Shown: positions 41,776-50,178 of the stretch, piece by piece
Position numbering within the stretch: the stretch's first letter is position 1
Layout of the letters: the number at the start of each line of letters is the position of its first letter
Assembly: GCA_964579395.1 (NCBI GenBank)
Contig: CAZOFT010000005.1
Coordinates: forward strand, 1 to 64,000
DNA length: 64,000 nucleotides
From: JACOTV01 sp964579395
GTDB lineage: Bacteria > Patescibacteriota > Microgenomatia > UBA1406 > GWC2-37-13
Direction: 5' to 3'
Position numbers and translations under genes: made by a program
The notes under the pieces: model-generated
Databases searched by the model: none
The model's input: the letters and a program-made list of their open reading frames with translations, nothing else
What the model was told of the DNA's origin: nothing

Positions 41776-42512
41776 AAGTGCCACACCTGTCCGCACCGTC
41801 CGGAATCCGCTTTCCGTCGCGCGTGATTGCAGCGGCTGCTGCAGGGATCGTGCTGGCCACGGTGCTTGTTGTTGGTTATCGGATGACTACCGTGTCCCAT
41901 ATCGATATGGTGCGCGTTGCCGGGAATGCGCAGGTGATTGGCAGTAATACGCTCTATGGCACCAGTATGCTATGGGGGGTGACTGACCGTGAAAAGCAAC
42001 TGCAGGATGCAAATCCGCATATTGAAAAGCTGGTGTTGGTGCGCAAGTGGCCTGACACGTTGGTTCTGATGACGGTGGCTCGAAAACCGGTCGCCTGGAT
42101 TCAAGCTGATGCAGGAGTGATGACTGTTGATACAAACGGATACGTGTTGCGCCGCGAACGTGATGAAAGTGCGACTCGCTCTGCGGAACTTACCCAAATC
42201 AGTCTGTTCCAGCGACTTGCCTTTGATCAATATCAAGTAGGAGATCGACTGACTATCAATCAGTTGCATAGTGCACTGGCTATTCTTGAGTATCTGACTC
42301 AACGGGAGGCGCTTGCTGTCAAACATATTGCTATTGGCTCCGCGAATGTGATACGATGTAGTGTGGAAGATGCGGAAATTATCTTTGCGGCAGATAAGGA
42401 TGTGCAAGTGCAAGGATACGTGCTGCATCAGCTGTTAGAACAATTCACACGAAGCGGACGCACGTATCGCACAATCGACCTGCGCTTTGATAAGCCGGTT
42501 GTTGTGTTTTAG
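41772..42512 (+). CDS. ftsQ: Cell division protein FtsQ
   Basis: FtsQ/DivIB is a bitopic membrane protein that anchors the FtsL/FtsB/FtsW/FtsI complex. The 246-residue protein has a short basic cytoplasmic end, one helix (about residues 19-37), then a POTRA domain (VSHIDMVRVAGNAQV through VRKWPDTLVLMTVARKPVAWI) and the FtsQ/DivIB domain (VMTVDTNGYVLRRERD to the C-terminus YRTIDLRFDKPVVVF). The motif WPDTLVLMTVARKPVAW matches the family block WPxTLxIxVxExxPVA. The ATG overlaps the murG TGA by 4 bases. The assignment is supported by the order murG-ftsQ-ftsA-ftsZ. Confidence 0.93.
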   Translation: MKVPHLSAPSGIRFPSRVIAAAAAGIVLATVLVVGYRMTTVSHIDMVRVAGNAQVIGSNTLYGTSMLWGVTDREKQLQDANPHIEKLVLVRKWPDTLVLMTVARKPVAWIQADAGVMTVDTNGYVLRRERDESATRSAELTQISLFQRLAFDQYQVGDRLTINQLHSALAILEYLTQREALAVKHIAIGSANVIRCSVEDAEIIFAADKDVQVQGYVLHQLLEQFTRSGRTYRTIDLRFDKPVVVF

Positions 42513-42537
42513 TCGTGCAGTTTTTTCATTCAAGATT

Positions 42538-43806
42538 ATGGCGGATAAACTTATTTGTGGCGTCGACATCGGGAGCTCCAAGATTGCAACCGTAGTCGCC
42601 ACACAGCTCAAAGAAGAGGAAAATCTGCGTGTAATCGGTTTTAATGCTACCCCCTCTCGCGGCGTCAAACGGGGATTGATCGTCGATATTGACCAAGTCA
42701 CCAATGCCGTTGAAGAAAGTATCGAAAAAGCCGAGCGCATGGCGGGTCACAAGATCACTCATGCCTATGTGAGCGTGGGCGGACCGCATATTGCCTCTTT
42801 GAATTCTCACGGTGTCGTGGCAGTCTCAAGCCCCCAGGATGGAATTGCTCATGAAGATGTGGCGCGTGTCGTGGACGCAGCGCGGGCAATATCGCTCTCT
42901 AACACCCGTCAGATCATCGATGTGTCTCCCCGCGAGTATATTGTGGATGGCCAGGCAGGAATCAAAAATCCGGTCGGCATGAGCGGCGTGCGCCTTGAAG
43001 TGGATACCCACATCATCACAGCGTCGCTTACCAATCTGAAAAACATTGATCGTTGTCTCTCGGAGCTGGGGGTCACCAATGCCGGTTATATTTTCTCCGG
43101 CCTGGCGTCAGCTACTGCTGTTCTTACCGATACAGAAAAAGAACTCGGCGTGGTCTTGGTAGATATCGGCGGCGGGAAGATGGATATTTGTCTCTATGCA
43201 GAAGGTGCATTATCGTATTCGGGCTCTGTGCCAATCGGCGCCAAGCACATCACCAACGACATCGCAGTCGGCCTTCGCGTCTCGCTGGAATCAGCCGAGC
43301 GTATCAAACTCTTTCTCAGCAAACACGTAGACAAACTCCTCAAGCATAAGAAAAAAGATGATGTACTTGATTTGAGTAGCCTTCACTTGCCTGAGCAGCT
43401 CAATGAAATTTCTATGAAAATGCTGTTGGATTCTATAATCGGTGCGCGACTTGAGGAAATGTATCGCATGATTTTTGATGTCATTGAAGAAAGCGGCTTT
43501 TCCAAGCAGATTCCTTCAGGCGTGGTGATCACCGGGGGAGGCGCTCTGACTGTCGGCATGGTGGAAATAGGACGTAAAGTATTAGGGCTTCCGATTCGCC
43601 TCGGTGTGCCAGGCGAGATCTCAGGACTCTTGGATGAGATTCTTGATCCGCAGTATGCGGCAACAGTCGGATTGATTTTATCGCGAAGTGGCAATATAAT
43701 GGAGGCGGAGTCCAGTGTGATTCAATTTAATCGCATGTTTAAGGGCTTTAAGTGGGATCAATCGTTTGATCGCGTCAAAGAGATGCTCAAACAGTTTATT
43801 CCGTAA
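42538..43806 (+). CDS. ftsA: Cell division protein FtsA
   Basis: This actin-like ATPase tethers FtsZ filaments to the membrane. It has the phosphate-1 loop CGVDIGSSKIATVVA, the 1C domain (residues about 85-165, AYVSVGGPHIASLNSHGVV), the phosphate-2 block VLVDIGGGKMDICLY and the adenosine motif VVITGGGALTVGMVEIG. The C-terminus (FDRVKEMLKQFIP) forms a short amphipathic helix that would act as the membrane anchor. At 422 residues it is normal. The ATG at 42538 gives the expected start MADKLICGVDIGSS; an in-frame ATG at 42487 lies within ftsQ. Confidence 0.96.
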   Translation: MADKLICGVDIGSSKIATVVATQLKEEENLRVIGFNATPSRGVKRGLIVDIDQVTNAVEESIEKAERMAGHKITHAYVSVGGPHIASLNSHGVVAVSSPQDGIAHEDVARVVDAARAISLSNTRQIIDVSPREYIVDGQAGIKNPVGMSGVRLEVDTHIITASLTNLKNIDRCLSELGVTNAGYIFSGLASATAVLTDTEKELGVVLVDIGGGKMDICLYAEGALSYSGSVPIGAKHITNDIAVGLRVSLESAERIKLFLSKHVDKLLKHKKKDDVLDLSSLHLPEQLNEISMKMLLDSIIGARLEEMYRMIFDVIEESGFSKQIPSGVVITGGGALTVGMVEIGRKVLGLPIRLGVPGEISGLLDEILDPQYAATVGLILSRSGNIMEAESSVIQFNRMFKGFKWDQSFDRVKEMLKQFIP

Positions 43807-43813
43807 TCAAGTT

Positions 43814-45061
43814 ATGCTCGTGAAACCTCGTGCCGGACAACCGGCCAATATCAAAGTAATCGGTGTCGGTGGCGGTGGCGGAAATGCCATTGAAACCATG
43901 ATTCAGGAAGGAGGAATCCCCGGTGTTGAGTTTGTGGTGGTAAACACCGATGCGCAAGCACTTCTTCACAGTAAAGCAAACATCAAAGTCCAAATCGGTG
44001 ATGCGGTAACACGCGGTCTGGGATCGGGTGGTAATCCTGACATGGGCCGCCAGGCAGCAGAGGAGTCAATTGATAAACTCAAAGATGAACTCACCGGAGC
44101 AGATATGGTATTTATTACCTGCGGTGAAGGCGGTGGCACAGGAACAGGAGCGGCGCCGGTCGTGGCTCAGGTGGCAAAGGAAATGGGTGCGCTTACTGTG
44201 GCTGTCGTGACAAAGCCGTTTGATTTTGAAGGTGCCAAGCGTAAAATGACCGCCGAAGAAGGGGTAGAGACGCTTAAAGAGCAAGTCGACACGCTCATCG
44301 TTGTCCCGAATCAGAAGATACTGCAGGTTGTCGATCGCAAAACTTCTATTGTCGACGCTTTCAAACGCATTGACTCGATCCTCCATCAGGGAGTAAAAGG
44401 CATTGCAGAGCTCATTACCGTCGCTGGACTGATCAACGTGGACTTTGCCGATGTGCGAACCGTGATGAGCCAGGCCGGCACCGCGCTTATGGGGATGGGT
44501 GTTGGTAGCGGTGAAAAGCGCGCAATGCAAGCTATCAAGCAGGCAATCTCCTCACCGCTTCTGGATGTGTCGATCGAGGGTGCACGCGGTGTGCTCTTTA
44601 ATATCGTCGGAGGACCAGATCTTTCCATGAGCGAGATTGATGAAGCTGCCTCCATAATCCAAAAAACAGTTGATCCGGATGCCGATATCATCTTCGGCGC
44701 GGTTATTGATGAGAAGATGGTTGACCAGATAAAGATTACTCTTATCGCCACCAAGTTTGATGAAAGTCGTCTCAAGATGTTTGGCTATCAGTCAGCGCGT
44801 CGAGACGATATATTCGGCAAATCAGTTGAACCGGCACGCCCTGCACAAAAAGATCGCGAAGCCATGCCGGAGCCCGATGTAGAGGAAGACGAAGACGATT
44901 TTGACATCTTTGTCAAAAAACAGGAGCCTGAGAAAAAACCACAGAAACAAGAGTCTAAGCAAAAAGATCCATTTGCCGGTCTGGATGATTTTGATGAAGA
45001 ACCATCCTTCTCAGATGATGACGATGGTTTTGATATCCCTGCCTTTTTGAGAAAGAAATAA
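43814..45061 (+). CDS. ftsZ: Cell division protein FtsZ
   Basis: This is the tubulin-like GTPase that forms the division ring. It has a short N-terminus, KVIGVGGGGGNAIETMI, the tubulin signature GEGGGTGTGAAPVVAQVAKEMG, the T5/T6 region and the T7 loop INVDFADVRTVM that completes GTP hydrolysis. An acidic, Glu/Asp/Lys-rich linker (residues about 335-400) leads to the conserved C-terminal peptide DIPAFLRKK, which binds FtsA. It has 415 residues. The ATG at 43814 is 8 bases after the ftsA stop; the in-frame ATG at 43766 lies inside ftsA. A 7-pair hairpin follows the stop. Confidence 0.98.
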   Translation: MLVKPRAGQPANIKVIGVGGGGGNAIETMIQEGGIPGVEFVVVNTDAQALLHSKANIKVQIGDAVTRGLGSGGNPDMGRQAAEESIDKLKDELTGADMVFITCGEGGGTGTGAAPVVAQVAKEMGALTVAVVTKPFDFEGAKRKMTAEEGVETLKEQVDTLIVVPNQKILQVVDRKTSIVDAFKRIDSILHQGVKGIAELITVAGLINVDFADVRTVMSQAGTALMGMGVGSGEKRAMQAIKQAISSPLLDVSIEGARGVLFNIVGGPDLSMSEIDEAASIIQKTVDPDADIIFGAVIDEKMVDQIKITLIATKFDESRLKMFGYQSARRDDIFGKSVEPARPAQKDREAMPEPDVEEDEDDFDIFVKKQEPEKKPQKQESKQKDPFAGLDDFDEEPSFSDDDDGFDIPAFLRKK

Positions 45062-45082
45062 TCTGTCACGCTTCATGACAGA
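45062..45082 (+). terminator. Hairpin after ftsZ
   Basis: TCTGTCA-cgcttca-TGACAGA is a perfect 7-pair stem with a 7-base loop directly after the ftsZ stop. No T run follows, so intrinsic termination is doubtful; RNA end stabilisation is equally possible. Confidence 0.45.
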
Positions 45083-45101
45083 AGAGCCCATAGGTATTTG
45101 C

Positions 45102-45107
45102 TATAAT
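45102..45107 (+). promoter_or_regulatory. -10 box of the TyrA-like trio
   Basis: TATAAT ends 9 bases before the ATG at 45117. It selects that start over an in-frame ATG at 45075 that lies in the post-ftsZ hairpin. Confidence 0.6.
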
Positions 45108-45116
45108 GCAACTATT

Positions 45117-45671
45117 ATGAGCGAACGCCCCCCATTTTTGTCACCGGAATCACCCATGCCGCCGACAGTGCGTTACTTTACCGGAGCTTCACAGTCGGTT
45201 ATTTTTGAAGATGCTGCACGCAACGCAGTAGCCTTTGGCGAGCTGCATCTGCAGCCTCAGGCGCGGTTTGTGAGCGGTATCGGGCTTGCTGATTCTGACG
45301 AATCGACATCCGCTGCGTTTGTATGCGGCCCCCGCCTGAATTTGCTCACCCCCCTTCTGACTGCTCGTGTACTGCACCATCAAACAGCTATGGATATGCA
45401 GGTCGTGGTGGATACGGCGCTTGGAGTAAATGATTGGTTGCATGGTCGGGCAAATCCTCAAAAACAAGATGGCAGCCGCGCCTATGTATACGCCCAACAT
45501 CAAGTGGCGCCTGAGCTATTTGCTCTGGATCCTGAGCTGGTGGACGACTTGACGCTCGTACTGTTTTCCCAGGGAGTAGAGCTTGATTGGGTGGGTACGT
45601 ACCGCAGTAAAAATGCAGTAGAATTAGGGACGATGCCTTTTTTAGATAAACTGGCTGAAGTTCATTTATGA
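45117..45671 (+). CDS. Hypothetical protein, soluble
   Basis: I do not recognise this 184-residue protein. It starts MSERPPFLSPESPMPP, has no signal peptide or hydrophobic helix, and looks like an alpha/beta globular protein (SVIFEDAARNAVAFGELHLQP, TSAAFVCGPRLNLLTPLLTARVLHHQTA, LFALDPELVDDLTLVLFSQGVELDWVG). The ATG at 45117 is fixed by a TATAAT 9 bases upstream. It overlaps the TyrA-like gene by 4 bases (ATGA), so the two are translationally coupled and probably act together. Regions such as MQVVVDTALGVNDWLHGR may be part of an active site, but that is a guess. Confidence 0.75.
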   Translation: MSERPPFLSPESPMPPTVRYFTGASQSVIFEDAARNAVAFGELHLQPQARFVSGIGLADSDESTSAAFVCGPRLNLLTPLLTARVLHHQTAMDMQVVVDTALGVNDWLHGRANPQKQDGSRAYVYAQHQVAPELFALDPELVDDLTLVLFSQGVELDWVGTYRSKNAVELGTMPFLDKLAEVHL

Positions 45672-46408
45672 AAATTGGAATAGTCGGCTATGGTCGCTTT
45701 GCTCAAACACTGCTGCGACTTCTTGATGAGCCGGAAGTGCTTGTGCTGACACGCCAGCCTCGCCCGGATGTGCCCGGAGTACGCTTTGAAACTGACCCCG
45801 CTCTATTTTATAAGACCGTTGATACGGTATTTTTTTGTGTTCCTATCTCGATTCTTGAGCAGACCGTTTGCGATCATGCATCGTATATCACGTCCCGACA
45901 CACCCTGTTGGACGTGCTTTCCGTCAAGCTGCATGCAAAACAGGTCTTTGATACGCATGTGTCGCAAAAGGGTGTATCAATCATCCTGACGCATCCCATG
46001 TTTGGCCCGGACAGCTCACGCAATGGGTTTGCTGGCCTTCCGATCATGATGGATCAGTATCGTTCTTCAGACAGTGTCTTTGAGGCATGGAGCGAGCGCT
46101 TTGCCACAGCGGGCCTGACAGTGCTTCGCATGAGTGCGGATGAGCACGATCGCATGGCCGCGCGCAGCCAGGGAGTGGCCCACTATATCGGACGTCTGTT
46201 GCAGGAGTACGGATTTCAAGAGACCCCGATAGACACCGTCGGTGCCCAAAAACTCAAAGAGATTATGGATCAGGTGTGTCATGACACGTGGCAGCTGTAT
46301 CTTGATTTGCAGCAATATAACCCCTATTCAAAAGAAGTCATCCACGACATACGCAATGCATTTGATACGCTGTATCAGAAAACGCATATTGACAACGAAA
46401 CCAAGTAA
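45668..46408 (+). CDS. Prephenate/arogenate dehydrogenase-like protein (TyrA family)
   Basis: This 246-residue NAD(P)-dependent dehydrogenase has the Rossmann motif KIGIVGYGRFAQTLLRLL, VDTVFFCVPISILEQTV, LLDVLSVKLHAKQVF (the family block is DxxSvK), ILTHPMFGPDSSRNGFAGLPIMM and SADEHDRMAARSQGVAHYIGR. The H-P-M-F-G-P and E-H-D-x-x-x-A-x-x-Q-x-x-x-H motifs, whose histidines handle the substrate, are intact, so it is probably catalytic. No other aromatic-amino-acid gene is in the window, so it may act in tyrosine formation from imported prephenate or on a related cyclohexadienyl acid. It overlaps the preceding unknown gene by 4 bases and precedes another unknown by 16. Confidence 0.87.
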   Translation: MKIGIVGYGRFAQTLLRLLDEPEVLVLTRQPRPDVPGVRFETDPALFYKTVDTVFFCVPISILEQTVCDHASYITSRHTLLDVLSVKLHAKQVFDTHVSQKGVSIILTHPMFGPDSSRNGFAGLPIMMDQYRSSDSVFEAWSERFATAGLTVLRMSADEHDRMAARSQGVAHYIGRLLQEYGFQETPIDTVGAQKLKEIMDQVCHDTWQLYLDLQQYNPYSKEVIHDIRNAFDTLYQKTHIDNETK

Positions 46409-46410
46409 GC

Positions 46411-46416
46411 TAGAAT
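46411..46416 (+). promoter_or_regulatory. -10 box before the second unknown of the trio
   Basis: TAGAAT ends 8 bases before the ATG at 46425, the leaderless spacing repeated across this window. No -35 box is evident. Confidence 0.5.
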
Positions 46417-46424
46417 GACCTCAG

Positions 46425-47276
46425 ATGGTGCGCAAGGAACATGTCCCGGCAGCGTGGGAGTATCAGTTTCAGGAGGAGAGCGATTGGAGGCGCCTCCTGG
46501 GTGTTGACGTTGCGGTACCTGAGTTGCCAAATACCTGGGCCGGCGCCCTCGAGCATCTTCGCGCCAATCGGCTGTTTCCCGCCTATCTTCCGGACCTGGG
46601 ACTCTACGAGCTTATCGATATGCACAAAGACGATGAGCCTGCACATGCCGCTGATGCGATGCTTGCCGACATGACACAGGTGTTTCCCGGACTTACAGAG
46701 AGCAGGCGCGACCAGCGGTTTTTACGCCGCCACTTAGGTCTCAGTCAGCAAGATTATGCACTCGGCCCCTACCCACAGGGAGAATGGGTTCTTACGACCG
46801 ATACACCCGTCGCAATGGGTGTCGGTATCCCGCTGACGCGCTACCTCAATAGAAAAAATACCAAATATCACGAGCACATTCCGGGTGCAGAACATGCGGT
46901 CGAGCTCTATGATGAAGTACTATCGACGCTGTTGCCCACTCACATTTCACCCAAGTCCATACCGTCTGCACCGACTGCGATGGAGTATTTTTTGTTGCGT
47001 CGCCGGGGACTCATTACCCCGATTGATGGTTATGAATGGACGTCGACCAAGCTGCTGTCACCCTCAAAAGACCCGAATCACAAATCCTTTCATGAAGGAG
47101 CGCCTCGTGAGGGGCGCACCTTTCACTTTAATTATCTGTGTATTGATCCTCAGGGGCAACTGGCAGTGGAGCAGGGAAGCCATGCATACTTTAACCAAGA
47201 GCGTGAAGATGCAGACGACCCCTTTCAAACACCCATGCACCTGCGCCCCCTGATTCGCAATCGCGACGAGTCCTAA
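46425..47276 (+). CDS. Hypothetical protein, soluble
   Basis: I do not recognise this 283-residue protein. It has no membrane segment and no known motif that I can see. Notable segments are WEYQFQEESDWRRLLGVDV at the start, HLRANRLFPAYLPDLGLYELIDMHKDDEPAHAADAML, a central ALGPYPQGEWVLTTDTPVAMGVGIPLTRYLNRKNTKYH and a Pro/Arg/Asp-rich end. The order suggests it works with the TyrA-like protein: the gap is 16 bases, although a TAGAAT box gives it its own leaderless start. The Asp/His-rich central region could bind a metal, but there is no direct evidence. Confidence 0.72.
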   Translation: MVRKEHVPAAWEYQFQEESDWRRLLGVDVAVPELPNTWAGALEHLRANRLFPAYLPDLGLYELIDMHKDDEPAHAADAMLADMTQVFPGLTESRRDQRFLRRHLGLSQQDYALGPYPQGEWVLTTDTPVAMGVGIPLTRYLNRKNTKYHEHIPGAEHAVELYDEVLSTLLPTHISPKSIPSAPTAMEYFLLRRRGLITPIDGYEWTSTKLLSPSKDPNHKSFHEGAPREGRTFHFNYLCIDPQGQLAVEQGSHAYFNQEREDADDPFQTPMHLRPLIRNRDES

Positions 47277-47302
47277 GCCTCCGCAAGCGTGCATGGAAGT
47301 GG

Positions 47303-47308
47303 TATAAT
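47303..47308 (+). promoter_or_regulatory. ileS -10 box
   Basis: TATAAT ends 10 bases before the ATG at 47319, giving a leader of only a few bases. It lies downstream of an in-frame GTG at 47289, so the longer reading is ruled out. Confidence 0.6.
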
Positions 47309-47318
47309 CTTGATCATT

Positions 47319-50144
47319 ATGTATACCCCTGTCGAATCCGTCCCGAAGTTTGCGGACCTGGAAGAGCACATCATCGAGTATTGGAAAAAAAACAAGATTT
47401 TTGAGCGATCGGTAGAAGAGCGTCCGGCTGATCGTCCGTGGACCTTTTTGGATGGTCCTCCGTTTGTCACCGGCATGCCGCACTACGGATCACTTCTGTC
47501 ATCTATCCCGAAGGACGTATTCGGGCGCTACTACACGATGAAAGGGTATCGTGTGCGCCGCGTGTGGGGGTGGGATGGGCACGGACTGCCGATTGAAAAC
47601 AAAGTAGAAGGTGAGCTTGGGATCAAGCGTAAGCGCGACATTGAAGAAACAGTCGGTGTCGCGAAATTTATTACCGAATGTAAAAAATACGTGACGCAGA
47701 TGTCTGCCGAGTGGGAATGGTATGTGGATCATATCGGCCGCTGGGTGGATTTTCAAAATGCGTACAAGACATGGGACACTCCGTACATGGAATCGGTGAT
47801 GTGGGTGTTTGCCCAGATGTACAAGCGCAACTGTATCTATCGCGGTCTTCGCGTCTCGCTCTATTGTCCGCACTGTTCGACACCGATCTCAAACTTTGAG
47901 GTAGCAATGGATGCGGAAAATCACAAAGATGTCACGGAGTCTGCCACTACCTACAAATATCCAGTTGTCGGACAAGATGCCACGTATTTTCTGGCGTGGT
48001 CTACGACGCCATGGAACAAGATTGTGACACCGGCACTCGCGGTAAATCCCAAACTCACATATGTCAAAGTCAAGCAAGCTGGCGAATTCTACATCCTCGG
48101 AAAAGAAACGCTGAAGATGCTCCACGAAGACCCGACATATGAAGTGGTTGATGAAATGAGCGGAGCAGAATTGGTTGGTATGCGGTTTGTGCCCCATTAT
48201 GACTATTACGAGATTGCCGAAGGCGAGTTGGCCTGGCAGATCGTGCCGGGGGAGTTTGTCACCGAAGATGAGGGTACCGGTATCGTCACGTTGGCTGCAT
48301 ACGGTGAAGAAGATATGGTCGTGATGCGTGAGCTCAATGTCCATATTGAAACGCATGTGGATGACGAAGGAATGATCAAAGATTCTGTCCCACAATTTGG
48401 CGGCATGTATTACCTGAAGGCAAATAAGGCTGTAAATGAGGATCTTGCATCACGCGGTTTGGTTTATGATGACAAGCCGTATACACACACCGTTGCTCAT
48501 TGTTGGCGCTGTGCGACTCAGCTGTTTTACAACCCGCAGCATGCATGGTATGTGGATATCCAGCGACTGAAGCCTCTTCTTGAGAAAACAAATGAACAGG
48601 TTAACTGGTTCCCCAAGCATTTTAAACACGGACGATTCCTAAAGAGCATGCAAAGTGCGCCGGACTGGAATATCTCGCGCAACCGCTATTGGGGAAGTCC
48701 CGTGCCGGTGTGGGAGTGTGCGAATGGTCACTTTTTTGTGCCTGAATCTATTGCTGAGCTGGAGCGAGCGAGTGGGACCGCGGTTAAAGACCTGCACAAG
48801 CCGGAGATTGATGAAATTGTTGTGACCTGTGCCGAGTGTTCGCAGCCGGCACACCGGGTAAGTGAAGTCTTAGACAGCTGGATAGAAGCCGGATCTGCCA
48901 GTTTTGCTGAGCGCCATTTTCCATTTAATGATGCGTTTAAGCTGGAAGACTTTTTCCCGCCTGATTTTATTGCCGAGTACACCGGTCAGATTCGTGCGTG
49001 GTTTTATGTGCTTCATGTCATAGGAGCAGCCCTCTATGAAGCACCGGCCTTTAAGAATGTCCAAGTCACAGGTGTTATTATGGGAACCGACGGCCGCAAG
49101 ATGAGTAAAAACTTCAAAAACTATCCTGACCCCAAGATGATGCTTGAGACCTACGGGGGGGATGCGTTGCGACTATACCTGCTGAGTACGCCTGTCATGC
49201 GCGGTGAGGATATTAAAATCAGTGAAGAAGAATACCGCAATCAAGTACGCGGCCTGATGCTCGTGTACTGGAATGTATATAAATTCTTTGTCACCTATGC
49301 CACCATTGCGGAGTTTGAGCGACCCACAGATCAGGGATCGCCATCGGCTCATGTTCTGGACCGTTGGATTCTATCGCTTTTGAGTGGGTTGATAACCGGT
49401 GTTACAGCAGCGATGGATCGCTACGACACGGTAGAGGCGATTCGTCTTGTTCAGCAGTTTGTTGATGATATGTCGACCTGGTGGCTGCGACGCAGTCGTG
49501 ATCGCATGTCGATGGATCATGATGATGCTGATGATCGAACCAATGCATTTACGACCGCACATACCGTGTTGACAACCTTGTCTCAGTTGCTTGCTCCGAT
49601 TGCGCCGTTTATCACCGAGTCTATGTATCGCAATCTGACCGGTGAGGAGTCAGTGCATTTGGCCAGCTGGCCAGAAGCCGCTGGTGAGCGCGACGTGGAT
49701 CTTGAGAAATCGATGCAGCATGCGCGCGACCTGTCATCACTGCTACTTAATCAACGCAAAGTAGATGCGGTAAAAGTAAAAACACCGCTTCGCCAGGTGA
49801 GTCTGTCGGGACCGACCGCTCTGGACGCCAGTCTGTTGGCGCTTGTCGGGGCTGAGGCAAATGTATATGAGATCAAGCTCAAAGCAGACGAGAAGGCCGA
49901 TCATTTTGTTCTGACTTCGGCACACGAATTTCAGGATGAAGCAAATCGAGATCTGGTTGCCGGCGCCGCACGCGATCTGATTAGTCGTATCCAAAAAGAG
50001 CGCAAAAAACTCGGCACCGCCATGGATCAGGAAGTTGATGTGATAGTGGAAGATATTCCTGAAGGCTACGGCGAAGAAATCAAGAAAAAAGCACATGTAC
50101 GCACTCTCACACCAGGTGACTCATTTGCAGTCACCACTGTTTGA
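47319..50144 (+). CDS. ileS: Isoleucyl-tRNA synthetase (type-2-like)
   Basis: This class I synthetase charges tRNA-Ile and has an editing (CP1) domain. The ATP-binding HIGH motif is HYGS at residues 55-58 (GMPHYGSLL), so the last His is Ser. The KMSKS loop is KMSKN in GRKMSKNFKNYPDP near residue 593. The class signature GWDGHGLPIENKVEGELGI and the editing region (AWSTTPWNKIVTPALAVN, GTGIVTLAAYGEEDM) are present. The 941-residue length and the C-terminal domain without the bacterial zinc knuckle resemble type 2 (eukaryote/archaeal-like) enzymes, known to be mupirocin-tolerant. The ATG at 47319 follows a TATAAT box by 10 bases. Confidence 0.95.
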   Translation: MYTPVESVPKFADLEEHIIEYWKKNKIFERSVEERPADRPWTFLDGPPFVTGMPHYGSLLSSIPKDVFGRYYTMKGYRVRRVWGWDGHGLPIENKVEGELGIKRKRDIEETVGVAKFITECKKYVTQMSAEWEWYVDHIGRWVDFQNAYKTWDTPYMESVMWVFAQMYKRNCIYRGLRVSLYCPHCSTPISNFEVAMDAENHKDVTESATTYKYPVVGQDATYFLAWSTTPWNKIVTPALAVNPKLTYVKVKQAGEFYILGKETLKMLHEDPTYEVVDEMSGAELVGMRFVPHYDYYEIAEGELAWQIVPGEFVTEDEGTGIVTLAAYGEEDMVVMRELNVHIETHVDDEGMIKDSVPQFGGMYYLKANKAVNEDLASRGLVYDDKPYTHTVAHCWRCATQLFYNPQHAWYVDIQRLKPLLEKTNEQVNWFPKHFKHGRFLKSMQSAPDWNISRNRYWGSPVPVWECANGHFFVPESIAELERASGTAVKDLHKPEIDEIVVTCAECSQPAHRVSEVLDSWIEAGSASFAERHFPFNDAFKLEDFFPPDFIAEYTGQIRAWFYVLHVIGAALYEAPAFKNVQVTGVIMGTDGRKMSKNFKNYPDPKMMLETYGGDALRLYLLSTPVMRGEDIKISEEEYRNQVRGLMLVYWNVYKFFVTYATIAEFERPTDQGSPSAHVLDRWILSLLSGLITGVTAAMDRYDTVEAIRLVQQFVDDMSTWWLRRSRDRMSMDHDDADDRTNAFTTAHTVLTTLSQLLAPIAPFITESMYRNLTGEESVHLASWPEAAGERDVDLEKSMQHARDLSSLLLNQRKVDAVKVKTPLRQVSLSGPTALDASLLALVGAEANVYEIKLKADEKADHFVLTSAHEFQDEANRDLVAGAARDLISRIQKERKKLGTAMDQEVDVIVEDIPEGYGEEIKKKAHVRTLTPGDSFAVTTV

Positions 50145-50178
50145 GGAGGATGCTTGCTAGTTTTGGGTTTTTTGTGTC

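Noticed and set aside
45062..45082. Post-ftsZ hairpin as an intrinsic terminator
   Set aside because: The stem is good but no T run follows, so termination is not claimed with confidence.
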